From positions 1 to 6,300 of the forward strand of contig CAYZXD010000066.1 in NCBI GenBank assembly GCA_964482325.1: a DNA stretch of 6,300 nt, given 5' to 3'. Shown here one piece after another: positions 1 through 5,769 of the stretch (its first letter is position 1; each line of letters opens with the position of its first letter). The notes below the pieces were generated by a model that was not told the DNA's origin, searched no databases, and was given only the letters and a program-made list of their open reading frames with translations. The position numbers and the translations under genes were made by a program. This DNA comes from CAYZJV01 sp964482325. Its GTDB lineage: Bacteria; Spirochaetota; Spirochaetia; Sphaerochaetales; Sphaerochaetaceae.

Positions 1-1
1 T

Positions 2-55
2 CGAGCCTACTATGAATACTGCAATCTTCATGGGCTGTGGAAGGTTGAACTCTAA
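2..55 (+). CDS. possible C-terminal end of a convergent gene, partial
   Basis: An open frame enters from the left edge and stops with TAA at 53-55; its last residues would read RAYYEYCNLHGLWKVEL. The aromatic-rich, ordered look and the location just before a strong hairpin fit the tail of a plus-strand gene converging on the isomerase. Seventeen codons are far too few to exclude chance, and a minus-strand frame is also open across the same bases. I do not recognise a family and assign no function. Confidence 0.25.
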   Translation, partial: RAYYEYCNLHGLWKVEL

Positions 56-64
56 GGAACTTTG

Positions 65-116
65 AAAATTGAATAGGAGGGGCAAGGGGAACACCCTAGC
101 CCCAATCTTAATTCAA
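65..116 (-). terminator. probable intrinsic terminator after the isomerase gene
   Basis: A 10-bp GC-rich stem (79-88 with 94-103, one mismatch at 84/98) closes a 5-nt loop (89-93). An outer 6-bp stem, TTGAAT (69-74) with ATTCAA (111-116), encloses it with an asymmetric internal loop. On the minus strand the outer stem is followed directly by UUUU (68-65). The structure starts about 50 nt after the isomerase stop codon, so it most likely ends the operon transcript. The U-tract is short. The plus-strand reading has no U-run after the stem, so its use as a bidirectional terminator is less certain. Confidence 0.62.
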
Positions 117-168
117 CTCCTTACAAATGCACTCAGTCTGTTGCGAATTAAATCAATCAATCAAATAT

Positions 169-1539
169 TCAGATCATTTCAATGCCTAGAAGAGAGCAGA
201 AATATTTTAGTTCTTCTCGATAATCACCGTAACTAATTATAACATGTTGTGAACAAACTTTCTGGGAAAACTCCTCTACTGAGCAGCTATCAGGAAATAC
301 TTCAAGACTTGAAAGTTGAGGAGCTGGTCGCTCCCAACCAAACTCTTCCCATGTCGGTGGCGTTTTTGCCTCTCCTGTGTACACATGCATTACGAATTTA
401 CCTTTTTTATATGCAAGTCTTGTACAGGTAACATAGCCTGTTTTCACTTTTGACACATTGAGCAAAGAACCTTGCAACAAACCAAATGTTGCAGGAAGAA
501 TTTGAACCTGACCATCAATAGCATACTCAGGGATGTAGTCAGGTACTCCTATTAGCAAGGACTTATCAAAGTATTCATAATACTCCATATAGTGAGAATT
601 TTTTCCTGTAAGATGTTTCATAATTACTTGCATCAGATTTCCCATAACATCATTTTCTGGTGTAGTATCTATACCATAGAGTTGTGTAATAAGCATAAAT
701 ACAATGGCAGGAGGGAAATTAAGTAGTTTCTTCATTCCATCAACATCATTAATTGTAACAGCTTGATATTGTTCAGATTGAATCTTTTCACCTAGAGCAA
801 GTGCATATTTAGCTCCAGTTTCCAATAAGAAGTCGTCACAAGATTTTAAGAAGGTCCAATTGGTTTTCATATATTGCACCAAGGTTTCTACTTCTCGTGA
901 TTCAATATGTTCCAGATTCTGGACCATTTCGAGCATTTCCATTGATTCGACTTCAATCCCGAAGGTACTACGCACTGACATGGCCTCATATTGGGTGTTA
1001 TAGAGTAACATATCGCGATAACCAACAGAGAGTGTTCTTGTAGAACACAACTCTCTAACAGCATTACAAGCAGCAAGGAATGCGTGAACTCTACTCCCCG
1101 GATAAGATTGTCCTATTGAATTGTATAGATATGTAAATTTATAACCCATTTCTTCCAACGTTGATCTAAGTGCTGAGGTTCCGGCTTGACCAGCAGTAGT
1201 TACAATACGATTTTCTTCTTTCCAACCACATAATCCCCAAAGAAGCATTGGTATGTTCTTAAATCCTTCAACAACCCGAATAATAGCATGCGAAGGTACC
1301 CAGCCCCCGATACATAAAACTATTGAAGGTATATCACTATGATTTTTAAGAATTTCTATTGCTCTATGCGCTGATTCATACTTTTTGTCATCAATCACAA
1401 TTCCACAATCCAAGACAGATACACCGATCTCTTCCAAATAATTTAATCCTTCATGATGCATGATTCTCAACTGCTCTATAGAAGTATTTACTTCTCCAAA
1501 ACATATAAATGCTGTCTTAATTGTGTTTATAAATTTCAT
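169..1539 (-). CDS. L-fucose/L-arabinose isomerase superfamily protein (FucI/AraA-like)
   Basis: A 456-residue cytoplasmic protein without signal peptide or membrane segments, about the usual length for the COG2407-type group of L-fucose isomerase-related proteins. Known members interconvert aldoses and ketoses with a divalent metal. The N-terminal two-thirds has the alternating strand/helix pattern and segments typical of the family (GGWVPSH 78-84, GQAGTSALR 117-125, GYRDML 173-178, FGIEVES 193-199). The metal-site region PENDVMG (294-300) supplies E295, a likely ligand. E319, E322 or D325 may be the second acid, and H432 in SQHVIISYGD a likely third ligand. The C-terminal fucose-isomerase domain follows (NVSKVKTG 361-368, TCTRLAY 371-377, YGDYREEL 437-444). 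Where many relatives have a His-Cys-Gly motif, this one reads GVPDYIPE (331-338). The ATG start is supported by AAAGGGG at 1545-1551, 5 nt upstream. It is the last gene of the transport operon. The substrate is not determinable: L-fucose, L-arabinose, D-arabinose or xylose are all possible. Confidence 0.82.
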   Translation of the reverse strand: MKFINTIKTAFICFGEVNTSIEQLRIMHHEGLNYLEEIGVSVLDCGIVIDDKKYESAHRAIEILKNHSDIPSIVLCIGGWVPSHAIIRVVEGFKNIPMLLWGLCGWKEENRIVTTAGQAGTSALRSTLEEMGYKFTYLYNSIGQSYPGSRVHAFLAACNAVRELCSTRTLSVGYRDMLLYNTQYEAMSVRSTFGIEVESMEMLEMVQNLEHIESREVETLVQYMKTNWTFLKSCDDFLLETGAKYALALGEKIQSEQYQAVTINDVDGMKKLLNFPPAIVFMLITQLYGIDTTPENDVMGNLMQVIMKHLTGKNSHYMEYYEYFDKSLLIGVPDYIPEYAIDGQVQILPATFGLLQGSLLNVSKVKTGYVTCTRLAYKKGKFVMHVYTGEAKTPPTWEEFGWERPAPQLSSLEVFPDSCSVEEFSQKVCSQHVIISYGDYREELKYFCSLLGIEMI

Positions 1540-1577
1540 ATATTCCCCTTTGTGAAATAATTAATTACTAACGTGAG

Positions 1578-1595
1578 AAAACAACTATTTGTTTT
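1578..1595. promoter_or_regulatory. 18-bp perfect dyad upstream of the isomerase gene
   Basis: AAAACAA (1578-1584) and TTGTTTT (1589-1595) form a perfect 7-bp inverted repeat around the 4-nt spacer CTAT, ending about 40 bp before the isomerase start codon. Size and symmetry suit a dimeric regulator's operator, but an RNA hairpin of weak A-U pairs is also possible. The 151-bp gap holds no convincing -35/-10 pair, and a weak ATTAGG (1633-1638)/CCTAAT (1651-1656) dyad with a 12-nt loop lies nearer the permease. Whether the isomerase has its own promoter or depends on readthrough cannot be settled here. Confidence 0.3.
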
Positions 1596-1690
1596 AATAA
1601 TGCTTTGGATATACATGATACGATATCAAACAATTAGGTCTCTTTTTTATCCTAATCAACAATAATAGTTAGTATCCTCAGCGTGATGTA

Positions 1691-2899
1691 TCAAATAGCT
1701 TTTCTCCCTTGTGAACGGACATCAAAAGCGACAGCTGTTATGAAGATGATACCTTTGACAATATATTGGTATGAAATTCCTACACCCATAAGATTCAAAC
1801 CATTAGTTAGGGAGGTTATAACAAAAGCACCTATTACACTGTTAACAACCTTTCCAATACCTCCTGTTGTGGACACACCTCCAATGAAACAAGAAGCAAT
1901 TACATCCAATTCAAATCCGGCTCCTGCGGTAGGTGTAGCTGAGCGCAATCTAGACGTATAAAGAATACCGCCCAAAGCCGACATCATACCCATGGAAGCA
2001 AAAGCAAAAATCACCGTATTTCGGACATTGATACCTGCTAACGTAGCAGCTTCCCTATTCCCCCCAACTCCATATATATACCTACCTAGCTTAGTCTTCT
2101 TAAGCACAAAGTCATATATTAATGTAATAACTGCTACTAGAAGAATTGACCAAGAGAGTCCGTTATAACCTGAAAGTGAAACGGAAAGCAAACCAAGTAA
2201 TAAAAGTAAAAGTCCAAGCCCAATACCCATCAATGAAGTTGAAATAAGTGGAAATTGGTATCTTCTCATTTCTTGTCGTTTTCTTATTTGCAAAACGATT
2301 ATTAATGCCATCACAAGTGTAAAAACTGCCAACGTTAACCCGTGGCGTCCTTGAATATAAAATAGTTCTGGGAGAAAGCCATTGGATATATTGTTAAAGA
2401 ATTCATTTGTAACAACAACAGTACCAGAACCTTCTGTCACCATCGATAACAACCCGCGAAAAATAAAGAGAAAAGCAAGTGTTGTAACAAACGCAGGAAC
2501 CCCTAACTTTCCGATAATTAACCCTTGTATTGCTCCTGCTATAACACCGAACAATAGAACCAAGAATATAGCCAAACCTACAGGAACTCCCGAAGCCATC
2601 AATATAGCCGCGCATGCTCCGAAAAAACCTGCAGCATATCCAACAGACAAGTCAATTTGCTGAATGATAAGAACGATCGTCATTCCGACAGCCATAACAG
2701 CAACATAACCTGTCTGGTTAACTAGATTTGTTATATTTCGGGCCGATAGAAATGTCGTATCTGTTAGAATATAAAAAAGAATAAATATGATAAAAAGCGC
2801 AATATACATTGCATAATTTCTAATATTCTGTCGTAGCAAATGTCGCATCTCAGCAAATAGTCCAAATCTCTGTTGTTTATTTACCACCTTTGTAGTCAT
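1691..2899 (-). CDS. gguB: multiple-monosaccharide ABC transporter permease (GguB/MmsB type)
   Basis: A 402-residue inner-membrane protein, the translocation channel for the sugar delivered by the binding protein; two copies are expected per transporter. It is very hydrophobic, with roughly ten or more membrane segments (for example 29-45, 63-80, 108-130, 138-153, 188-204, 219-241, 247-265, 296-312, 350-368, 376-392). QQIDLSVG (80-87) and the cytoplasmic loop GGNREAATLAGI (279-290), which docks on the ATPase, are hallmarks of the RbsC/XylH/GguB branch (BPD_transp_2). The length, and the basic patch IRKRQEMRR (205-213) followed by an extra hydrophobic pair, match GguB and XylH (about 390-400 residues) rather than the shorter RbsC (about 320). 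ATG lies one base after the ATPase stop. Its AAGGAG sits at 2907-2912 inside the ATPase gene, 7 nt from the start, implying translational coupling. XylH is the main alternative name; the ChvE-like neighbour favours GguB. Confidence 0.92.
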   Translation of the reverse strand: MTTKVVNKQQRFGLFAEMRHLLRQNIRNYAMYIALFIIFILFYILTDTTFLSARNITNLVNQTGYVAVMAVGMTIVLIIQQIDLSVGYAAGFFGACAAILMASGVPVGLAIFLVLLFGVIAGAIQGLIIGKLGVPAFVTTLAFLFIFRGLLSMVTEGSGTVVVTNEFFNNISNGFLPELFYIQGRHGLTLAVFTLVMALIIVLQIRKRQEMRRYQFPLISTSLMGIGLGLLLLLLGLLSVSLSGYNGLSWSILLVAVITLIYDFVLKKTKLGRYIYGVGGNREAATLAGINVRNTVIFAFASMGMMSALGGILYTSRLRSATPTAGAGFELDVIASCFIGGVSTTGGIGKVVNSVIGAFVITSLTNGLNLMGVGISYQYIVKGIIFITAVAFDVRSQGRKAI

Positions 2900-2900
2900 C

Positions 2901-4439
2901 TTAGATCTCCTTCCTTATATTGGTAGCCATTTCCATAATCCCATGTTCAGAAAATTCTTCCTGTCCCAACTCACCAGTAAATTCGCCGTCACTCATTACA
3001 TACAACCGGTCACACATACCTATAAGCTCAAGTAATTCAGAGGAAATCATGATGATCGACATTCCCTGCTCCACCATTTGATTCATCAATGAATAGATTT
3101 CATATTTCGCTCCAACATCAATTCCTCTTGTTGGTTCGTCAAGGATGAGCAGCTTTGGATTTGTAAATAATAGTTTTGCAAGCGAGACTTTTTGCTGATT
3201 CCCACCACTAAGATTCCGCACCCGCTGATGGATAGATGTTGATTTAATCGCCAAGTCATTCTGATAATTAGAAGCAGTAATAATCTCTTTCTGCTCATTA
3301 ATTACTACTCCTTTCATCAAAGATGATAAATTGGAGATCGTGATGTTAAATTTAACATCCTGCAATAAAACCAATCCATTAACCTTTCTATCTTCGGTCA
3401 CATATCCAATACCAGCCCTAATTGCATCCATTGGGGATTTCAGCGTAAGATCCTTCCCCTCTAACTTTACCTTTCCAGAAGTTAATCTATATCTAGGCAC
3501 ATTCCCAAAAAGACTTAGCGCAAATTCAGTTCTTCCCGCACCCATTAAGCCAGCAATACCAACGATTTCTCCTTTCTTAACAGTCATCGATAAATTCTTA
3601 AGTACTTGTTTCTGCTTTCTCTGTTCATATGCAGACCAATCAGATACTTCAAATAGTATTTCACTGAGTTCTTTTGGACTCCGATGTGGATAGATATTTT
3701 TCATATCACGTCCAACCATATACTTAATTATCTCAAATTCATTAACTTTTTTTCCCCTTGCATCTAAGGAACATACGGTCATTCCATCCCTAAGGACTGT
3801 TATTGTATCGGCAATCGAAACAACTTCTTTCAATCGATGAGAAATCATGATGAGTGTCACGCCCTTACTTTTTAACTCTCGCAAAAGCGAGAGGAGGTTT
3901 TCACTCTCCTGCTCATTTAATGACGATGTGGGTTCATCTAGGATGATAATTTTAGCGTTCTTACTCAAAGTTTTTGCAATCTCAACTAACTGCTGTGTAC
4001 CAACCCGCAATTCACTCATCTTGGTTGTGGGATTAATATCCAAACGAACTTGCTTCAGTAATTTTCTGGTCTGAACTATCTGTTCATTTCTATCGATTAA
4101 TCTTCCCTTCATAATCTCATGACCAAGAAAAATATTTTCAAAAATTGTCATTTCGGGAACATAAGCAAGTTCTTGACTAATAATAGCAATGCCTGTTTCA
4201 GTACTCTCCCGAATATTGGAGAACTTCTTTGGTTCTCCATCACAATAGATTTCTCCCTCATAGCTTCCCCAAGAATAAATTCCTGAAAGAATTTTCATTA
4301 AGGTTGATTTCCCTGCCCCATTTTCACCTACGAGACAATGAATCTCACCCCTTCGTACTTTAAAATTAACTAAATCGAGCGCCTTTACACCAGGGAAATT
4401 TTTAGTTATATCGCGCATCTCTAGGATATAATTAGTCAC
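2901..4439 (-). CDS. gguA: sugar ABC transporter ATP-binding protein, duplicated ATPase (GguA/MmsA type)
   Basis: A 512-residue cytoplasmic ATPase with two fused nucleotide-binding domains that powers import through the permease. Domain 1: Walker A GENGAGKST (38-46), Q-loop Q89, a degenerate signature LRVGTQQ (144-150), Walker B IIILDEP (164-170) and switch H201. Domain 2: a degenerate Walker A GLMGAGRTE (297-305) with Arg303 where Lys is normal, perfect signature LSGGNQQK (410-417), Walker B LLILDEPTRGID (430-441), and SSE (466-468) where the switch His would be. This asymmetry is normal for the RbsA/MglA/XylG/GguA family, so it is not a defect. The start codon is GTG (4437-4439). The N-terminus ILEMRDITKNFPGVKAL aligns with the family start, and a GAGG site 7 nt upstream supports it. 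The gene follows the binding-protein gene after 95 bp containing a stem-loop, and its 3' end carries the permease ribosome binding site. RbsA, MglA and XylG are close paralogues; gguA is chosen from context and is the less certain part. Confidence 0.93.
   Translation of the reverse strand: MTNYILEMRDITKNFPGVKALDLVNFKVRRGEIHCLVGENGAGKSTLMKILSGIYSWGSYEGEIYCDGEPKKFSNIRESTETGIAIISQELAYVPEMTIFENIFLGHEIMKGRLIDRNEQIVQTRKLLKQVRLDINPTTKMSELRVGTQQLVEIAKTLSKNAKIIILDEPTSSLNEQESENLLSLLRELKSKGVTLIMISHRLKEVVSIADTITVLRDGMTVCSLDARGKKVNEFEIIKYMVGRDMKNIYPHRSPKELSEILFEVSDWSAYEQRKQKQVLKNLSMTVKKGEIVGIAGLMGAGRTEFALSLFGNVPRYRLTSGKVKLEGKDLTLKSPMDAIRAGIGYVTEDRKVNGLVLLQDVKFNITISNLSSLMKGVVINEQKEIITASNYQNDLAIKSTSIHQRVRNLSGGNQQKVSLAKLLFTNPKLLILDEPTRGIDVGAKYEIYSLMNQMVEQGMSIIMISSELLELIGMCDRLYVMSDGEFTGELGQEEFSEHGIMEMATNIRKEI
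3876..3893 (-). other. perfect GC-rich hairpin inside the ATPase gene
   Basis: CTCTCGC (3876-3882) and GCGAGAG (3887-3893) pair perfectly around a 4-nt loop. In the mRNA this gives a 7-bp stem with loop UUUU, within codons for the stretch between Walker B and the switch His of domain 1. An overlapping AGGAG/CTCTCC pairing a little upstream in the mRNA could compete with it. A role is not shown; it may be chance. Confidence 0.25.
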
Positions 4440-4446
4440 AAAAATG

Positions 4447-4451
4447 CCTCA
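4447..4451 (-). promoter_or_regulatory. ribosome binding site deciding the GTG start of the ATPase gene
   Basis: TGAGG on the minus strand ends 7 nt before the GTG at 4439-4437. The next in-frame ATG, codon 8, would remove the conserved family N-terminus and has no comparable site, so GTG is preferred. The modest match to the anti-Shine-Dalgarno and the GTG start both suggest weaker translation than the upstream binding-protein gene. Confidence 0.6.
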
Positions 4452-4478
4452 TATTTTCAGGAATGCACTTCTCATGAA

Positions 4479-4511
4479 ATAGGTGGACATATCCGAAATA
4501 TATCCACCTAT
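4479..4511 (-). other. intercistronic stem-loop between binding-protein and ATPase genes
   Basis: Bases 4479-4492 pair with 4498-4511: a 14-bp stem with a single G-U wobble in the minus-strand RNA (4488/4502) and the 5-nt loop UUCGG. It begins 24 nt after the binding-protein stop codon. No U-run follows (UUCAUGAGAAG comes next), so it is not a standard intrinsic terminator. Stem-loops at this place in binding-protein operons, as in malE-malF, protect the upstream mRNA and let the binding protein be made in excess over the membrane parts. That role is inferred here; partial termination is the alternative. Confidence 0.7.
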
Positions 4512-4534
4512 ATCTAGAATTCCTTAATTTGGTA

Positions 4535-5641
4535 TTATTTCCAGTTTACAAACTTGGAGCCGTCATATACGCCACTTTCAAAAAATTTCTCAACAATATT
4601 TTCTCTAGTAATAGTCGTTACATCAGCTTGAATGGAAGGGACATCAATCATGTTGTTATTGTATGTTGTATCGTATTCCACTTCTTCTCCTGCTAAGATA
4701 CTTTTCACAATACTCATTGCAGCTGTTACAAGGGTATTAGGATCTTTATAAACTGTCATGCTCTGCTTACCATCAATCAAGTATTGCACCGAAGCTTCAA
4801 CGCCATCTGCACCAGTAATAATCAGTTCCGTTACTTCAGCATCGGCTCTGAACGTATCAGAAAGAGCTCTGGCACAATCATCATCAGCCGGTCCAAGCAC
4901 GTAGACTCGTCCTTTCGCGGATACATCATTTCCAGTAAGGTGTGCCTCAGCCAATGACTTTGAAATTTGCATATTCCACTCAGTATCAATTGTACCCATA
5001 ATAGCTGTATATTCTTCACGAGATAGGTCTAGCTTCCCACTTAATTCAACAGCCTTAGCGCTATTTCTAATGATAAAGGTACCGTCCGCAACTTTTGGTT
5101 GAAGAACACTCCATGCTCCTTTAAAGAACATCAAGGAATTATTGTCAGTAAGAGCTCCAGAGTAGATATACAGATTATTATTTTTCGTGTCCCCGGCCTC
5201 ATCAACAAGATACTGTGCCATAGCAGCTCCAACTGATACGCTATCAAAGGTCACATAATAGTCAACATAAGGTGAATCCAAAATCAAGCGATCATAGGAA
5301 ATCACTGGAATCCCCTCATTATGTGCGTCACTGACAGCTGCAGCTGCCGCTGTTGCATCAAACGGGCAAAGAATAATTACTTTAGCACCTTTAGTAATCA
5401 TGGTTTCTACATTAGTTTTTTCTATTGCAGAACTGTTCTGACTGAATAAGAACTCAGCATTGTAACCTCTTTCGGCAATCTGACTTTTAAATTTAGCCTC
5501 GTCACCCAACCAACGTGATTCCTCTTTTGTTGGTAAAACAATTCCGATATCCAACCCACTTTCGATCGTTTCTTTCTGAGCTCCTGCAAAAAGTGAAAAC
5601 ACTAAAAGAAAACTTACTGCAACTAAAATTGCTTTTTTCAT
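4535..5641 (-). CDS. chvE: periplasmic multiple-sugar-binding protein (ChvE-like)
   Basis: A 368-residue exported type-1 periplasmic binding protein that captures monosaccharides and hands them to the GguAB importer; ChvE is about 354 residues. The signal peptide has a short basic start (MKK), hydrophobic core (about 5-18) and likely signal-peptidase-I cleavage after AGA (19-21). No lipobox cysteine is present, unlike Gram-positive homologues. Family motifs: PTK (37-39) and RW (43-44) near the N-terminus, ITKGAKV (82-88), SYDRLI (115-120), TFDS (131-134), TGADG (276-280, compared with GQDAE in ChvE), and MTVYKD (295-300). Two positions differ from the ChvE pattern as I recall it: GPADDDCARAL (250-260) where ChvE has SPYDGLSIGI, and EWNMQ (221-225) where relatives have WDPA; both are near hinge or sugar contacts. 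ATG is supported by AAGGAGG at 5650-5656, 8 nt upstream. It is the first gene of the transport unit, behind its own likely promoter. XylF-like or other pentose-binding specificity is possible. Confidence 0.9.
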   Translation of the reverse strand: MKKAILVAVSFLLVFSLFAGAQKETIESGLDIGIVLPTKEESRWLGDEAKFKSQIAERGYNAEFLFSQNSSAIEKTNVETMITKGAKVIILCPFDATAAAAAVSDAHNEGIPVISYDRLILDSPYVDYYVTFDSVSVGAAMAQYLVDEAGDTKNNNLYIYSGALTDNNSLMFFKGAWSVLQPKVADGTFIIRNSAKAVELSGKLDLSREEYTAIMGTIDTEWNMQISKSLAEAHLTGNDVSAKGRVYVLGPADDDCARALSDTFRADAEVTELIITGADGVEASVQYLIDGKQSMTVYKDPNTLVTAAMSIVKSILAGEEVEYDTTYNNNMIDVPSIQADVTTITRENIVEKFFESGVYDGSKFVNWK

Positions 5642-5661
5642 GATGAAATCCTCCTTTTCAA

Positions 5662-5686
5662 CCTTGGGAATATTACCCTTGCCAAT
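5662..5686. promoter_or_regulatory. candidate operator-like element in the leader of the binding-protein gene
   Basis: On the minus strand GGGTAATATTCCC (5667-5679) is an imperfect dyad with GGG and CCC ends, lying between the inferred transcription start and the ribosome binding site. A repressor bound here would block transcription, as expected for the adjacent LacI-type protein. It does not have the classical central CG of many LacI-family operators and the symmetry is short, so this is tentative. Confidence 0.22.
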
Positions 5687-5691
5687 GACAC

Positions 5692-5720
5692 AGTATCATG
5701 GGAATGGAGGTAAATGTTAA
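5692..5720 (-). promoter_or_regulatory. sigma70-like promoter for the chvE-gguAB operon
   Basis: TTAACA (5720-5715, 5 of 6 matches to TTGACA) and GATACT (5697-5692, 4 of 6 to TATAAT) are separated by exactly 17 bp. Transcription would start near 5685, giving a leader of about 45 nt with a strong ribosome binding site. No terminator separates this site from the repressor gene upstream, so some transcripts may also read through from there. Confidence 0.5.
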
Positions 5721-5723
5721 AAC

Positions 5724-5754
5724 TTTGCATTATTTTTATGCTAATTTATGCAAA
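5724..5754. repeat. AT-rich direct and inverted repeats just upstream of the chvE promoter
   Basis: On the plus strand TTTATGC occurs at 5735-5741 and again at 5745-5751, a 10-bp period that is one helical turn. TTTGCAT (5724-5730) and ATGCAAA (5748-5754) form a 7-bp perfect inverted repeat with 17 bp between. The block ends 3 bp upstream of the -35 hexamer on the promoter side, the place where activators that touch RNA polymerase bind. It could instead be a weak, AT-rich 3' hairpin of the repressor gene, but its long loop makes that poor. Confidence 0.4.
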
Positions 5755-5769
5755 TTTTTTATTGCAGCA

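Noticed and set aside
151..166. Short run of ATCA-type tetranucleotide repeats just after the isomerase stop codon.
   Set aside because: Only about three copies in AT-rich DNA; not enough for a meaningful repeat or phase-variable tract.
1633..1656. ATTAGG/CCTAAT inverted repeat considered as a terminator after the permease gene.
   Set aside because: Only 6 perfect pairs (8 with wobbles), a 12-nt loop and no proper U-run; too weak to call a terminator.
1540..1690. Possible separate promoter for the isomerase (TTGTTT or TTGATT as -35 candidates).
   Set aside because: No pairing gives both acceptable hexamers and a 16-18 bp spacer; readthrough from the operon is simpler.
3400..4000. Degenerate ATP-site residues in the ATPase: Arg303 instead of Walker A lysine, missing switch His in domain 2, and a poor signature in domain 1.
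   Set aside because: These asymmetries are standard in the RbsA/MglA/XylG/GguA family, where one composite site is degenerate; they are not evidence of inactivation.
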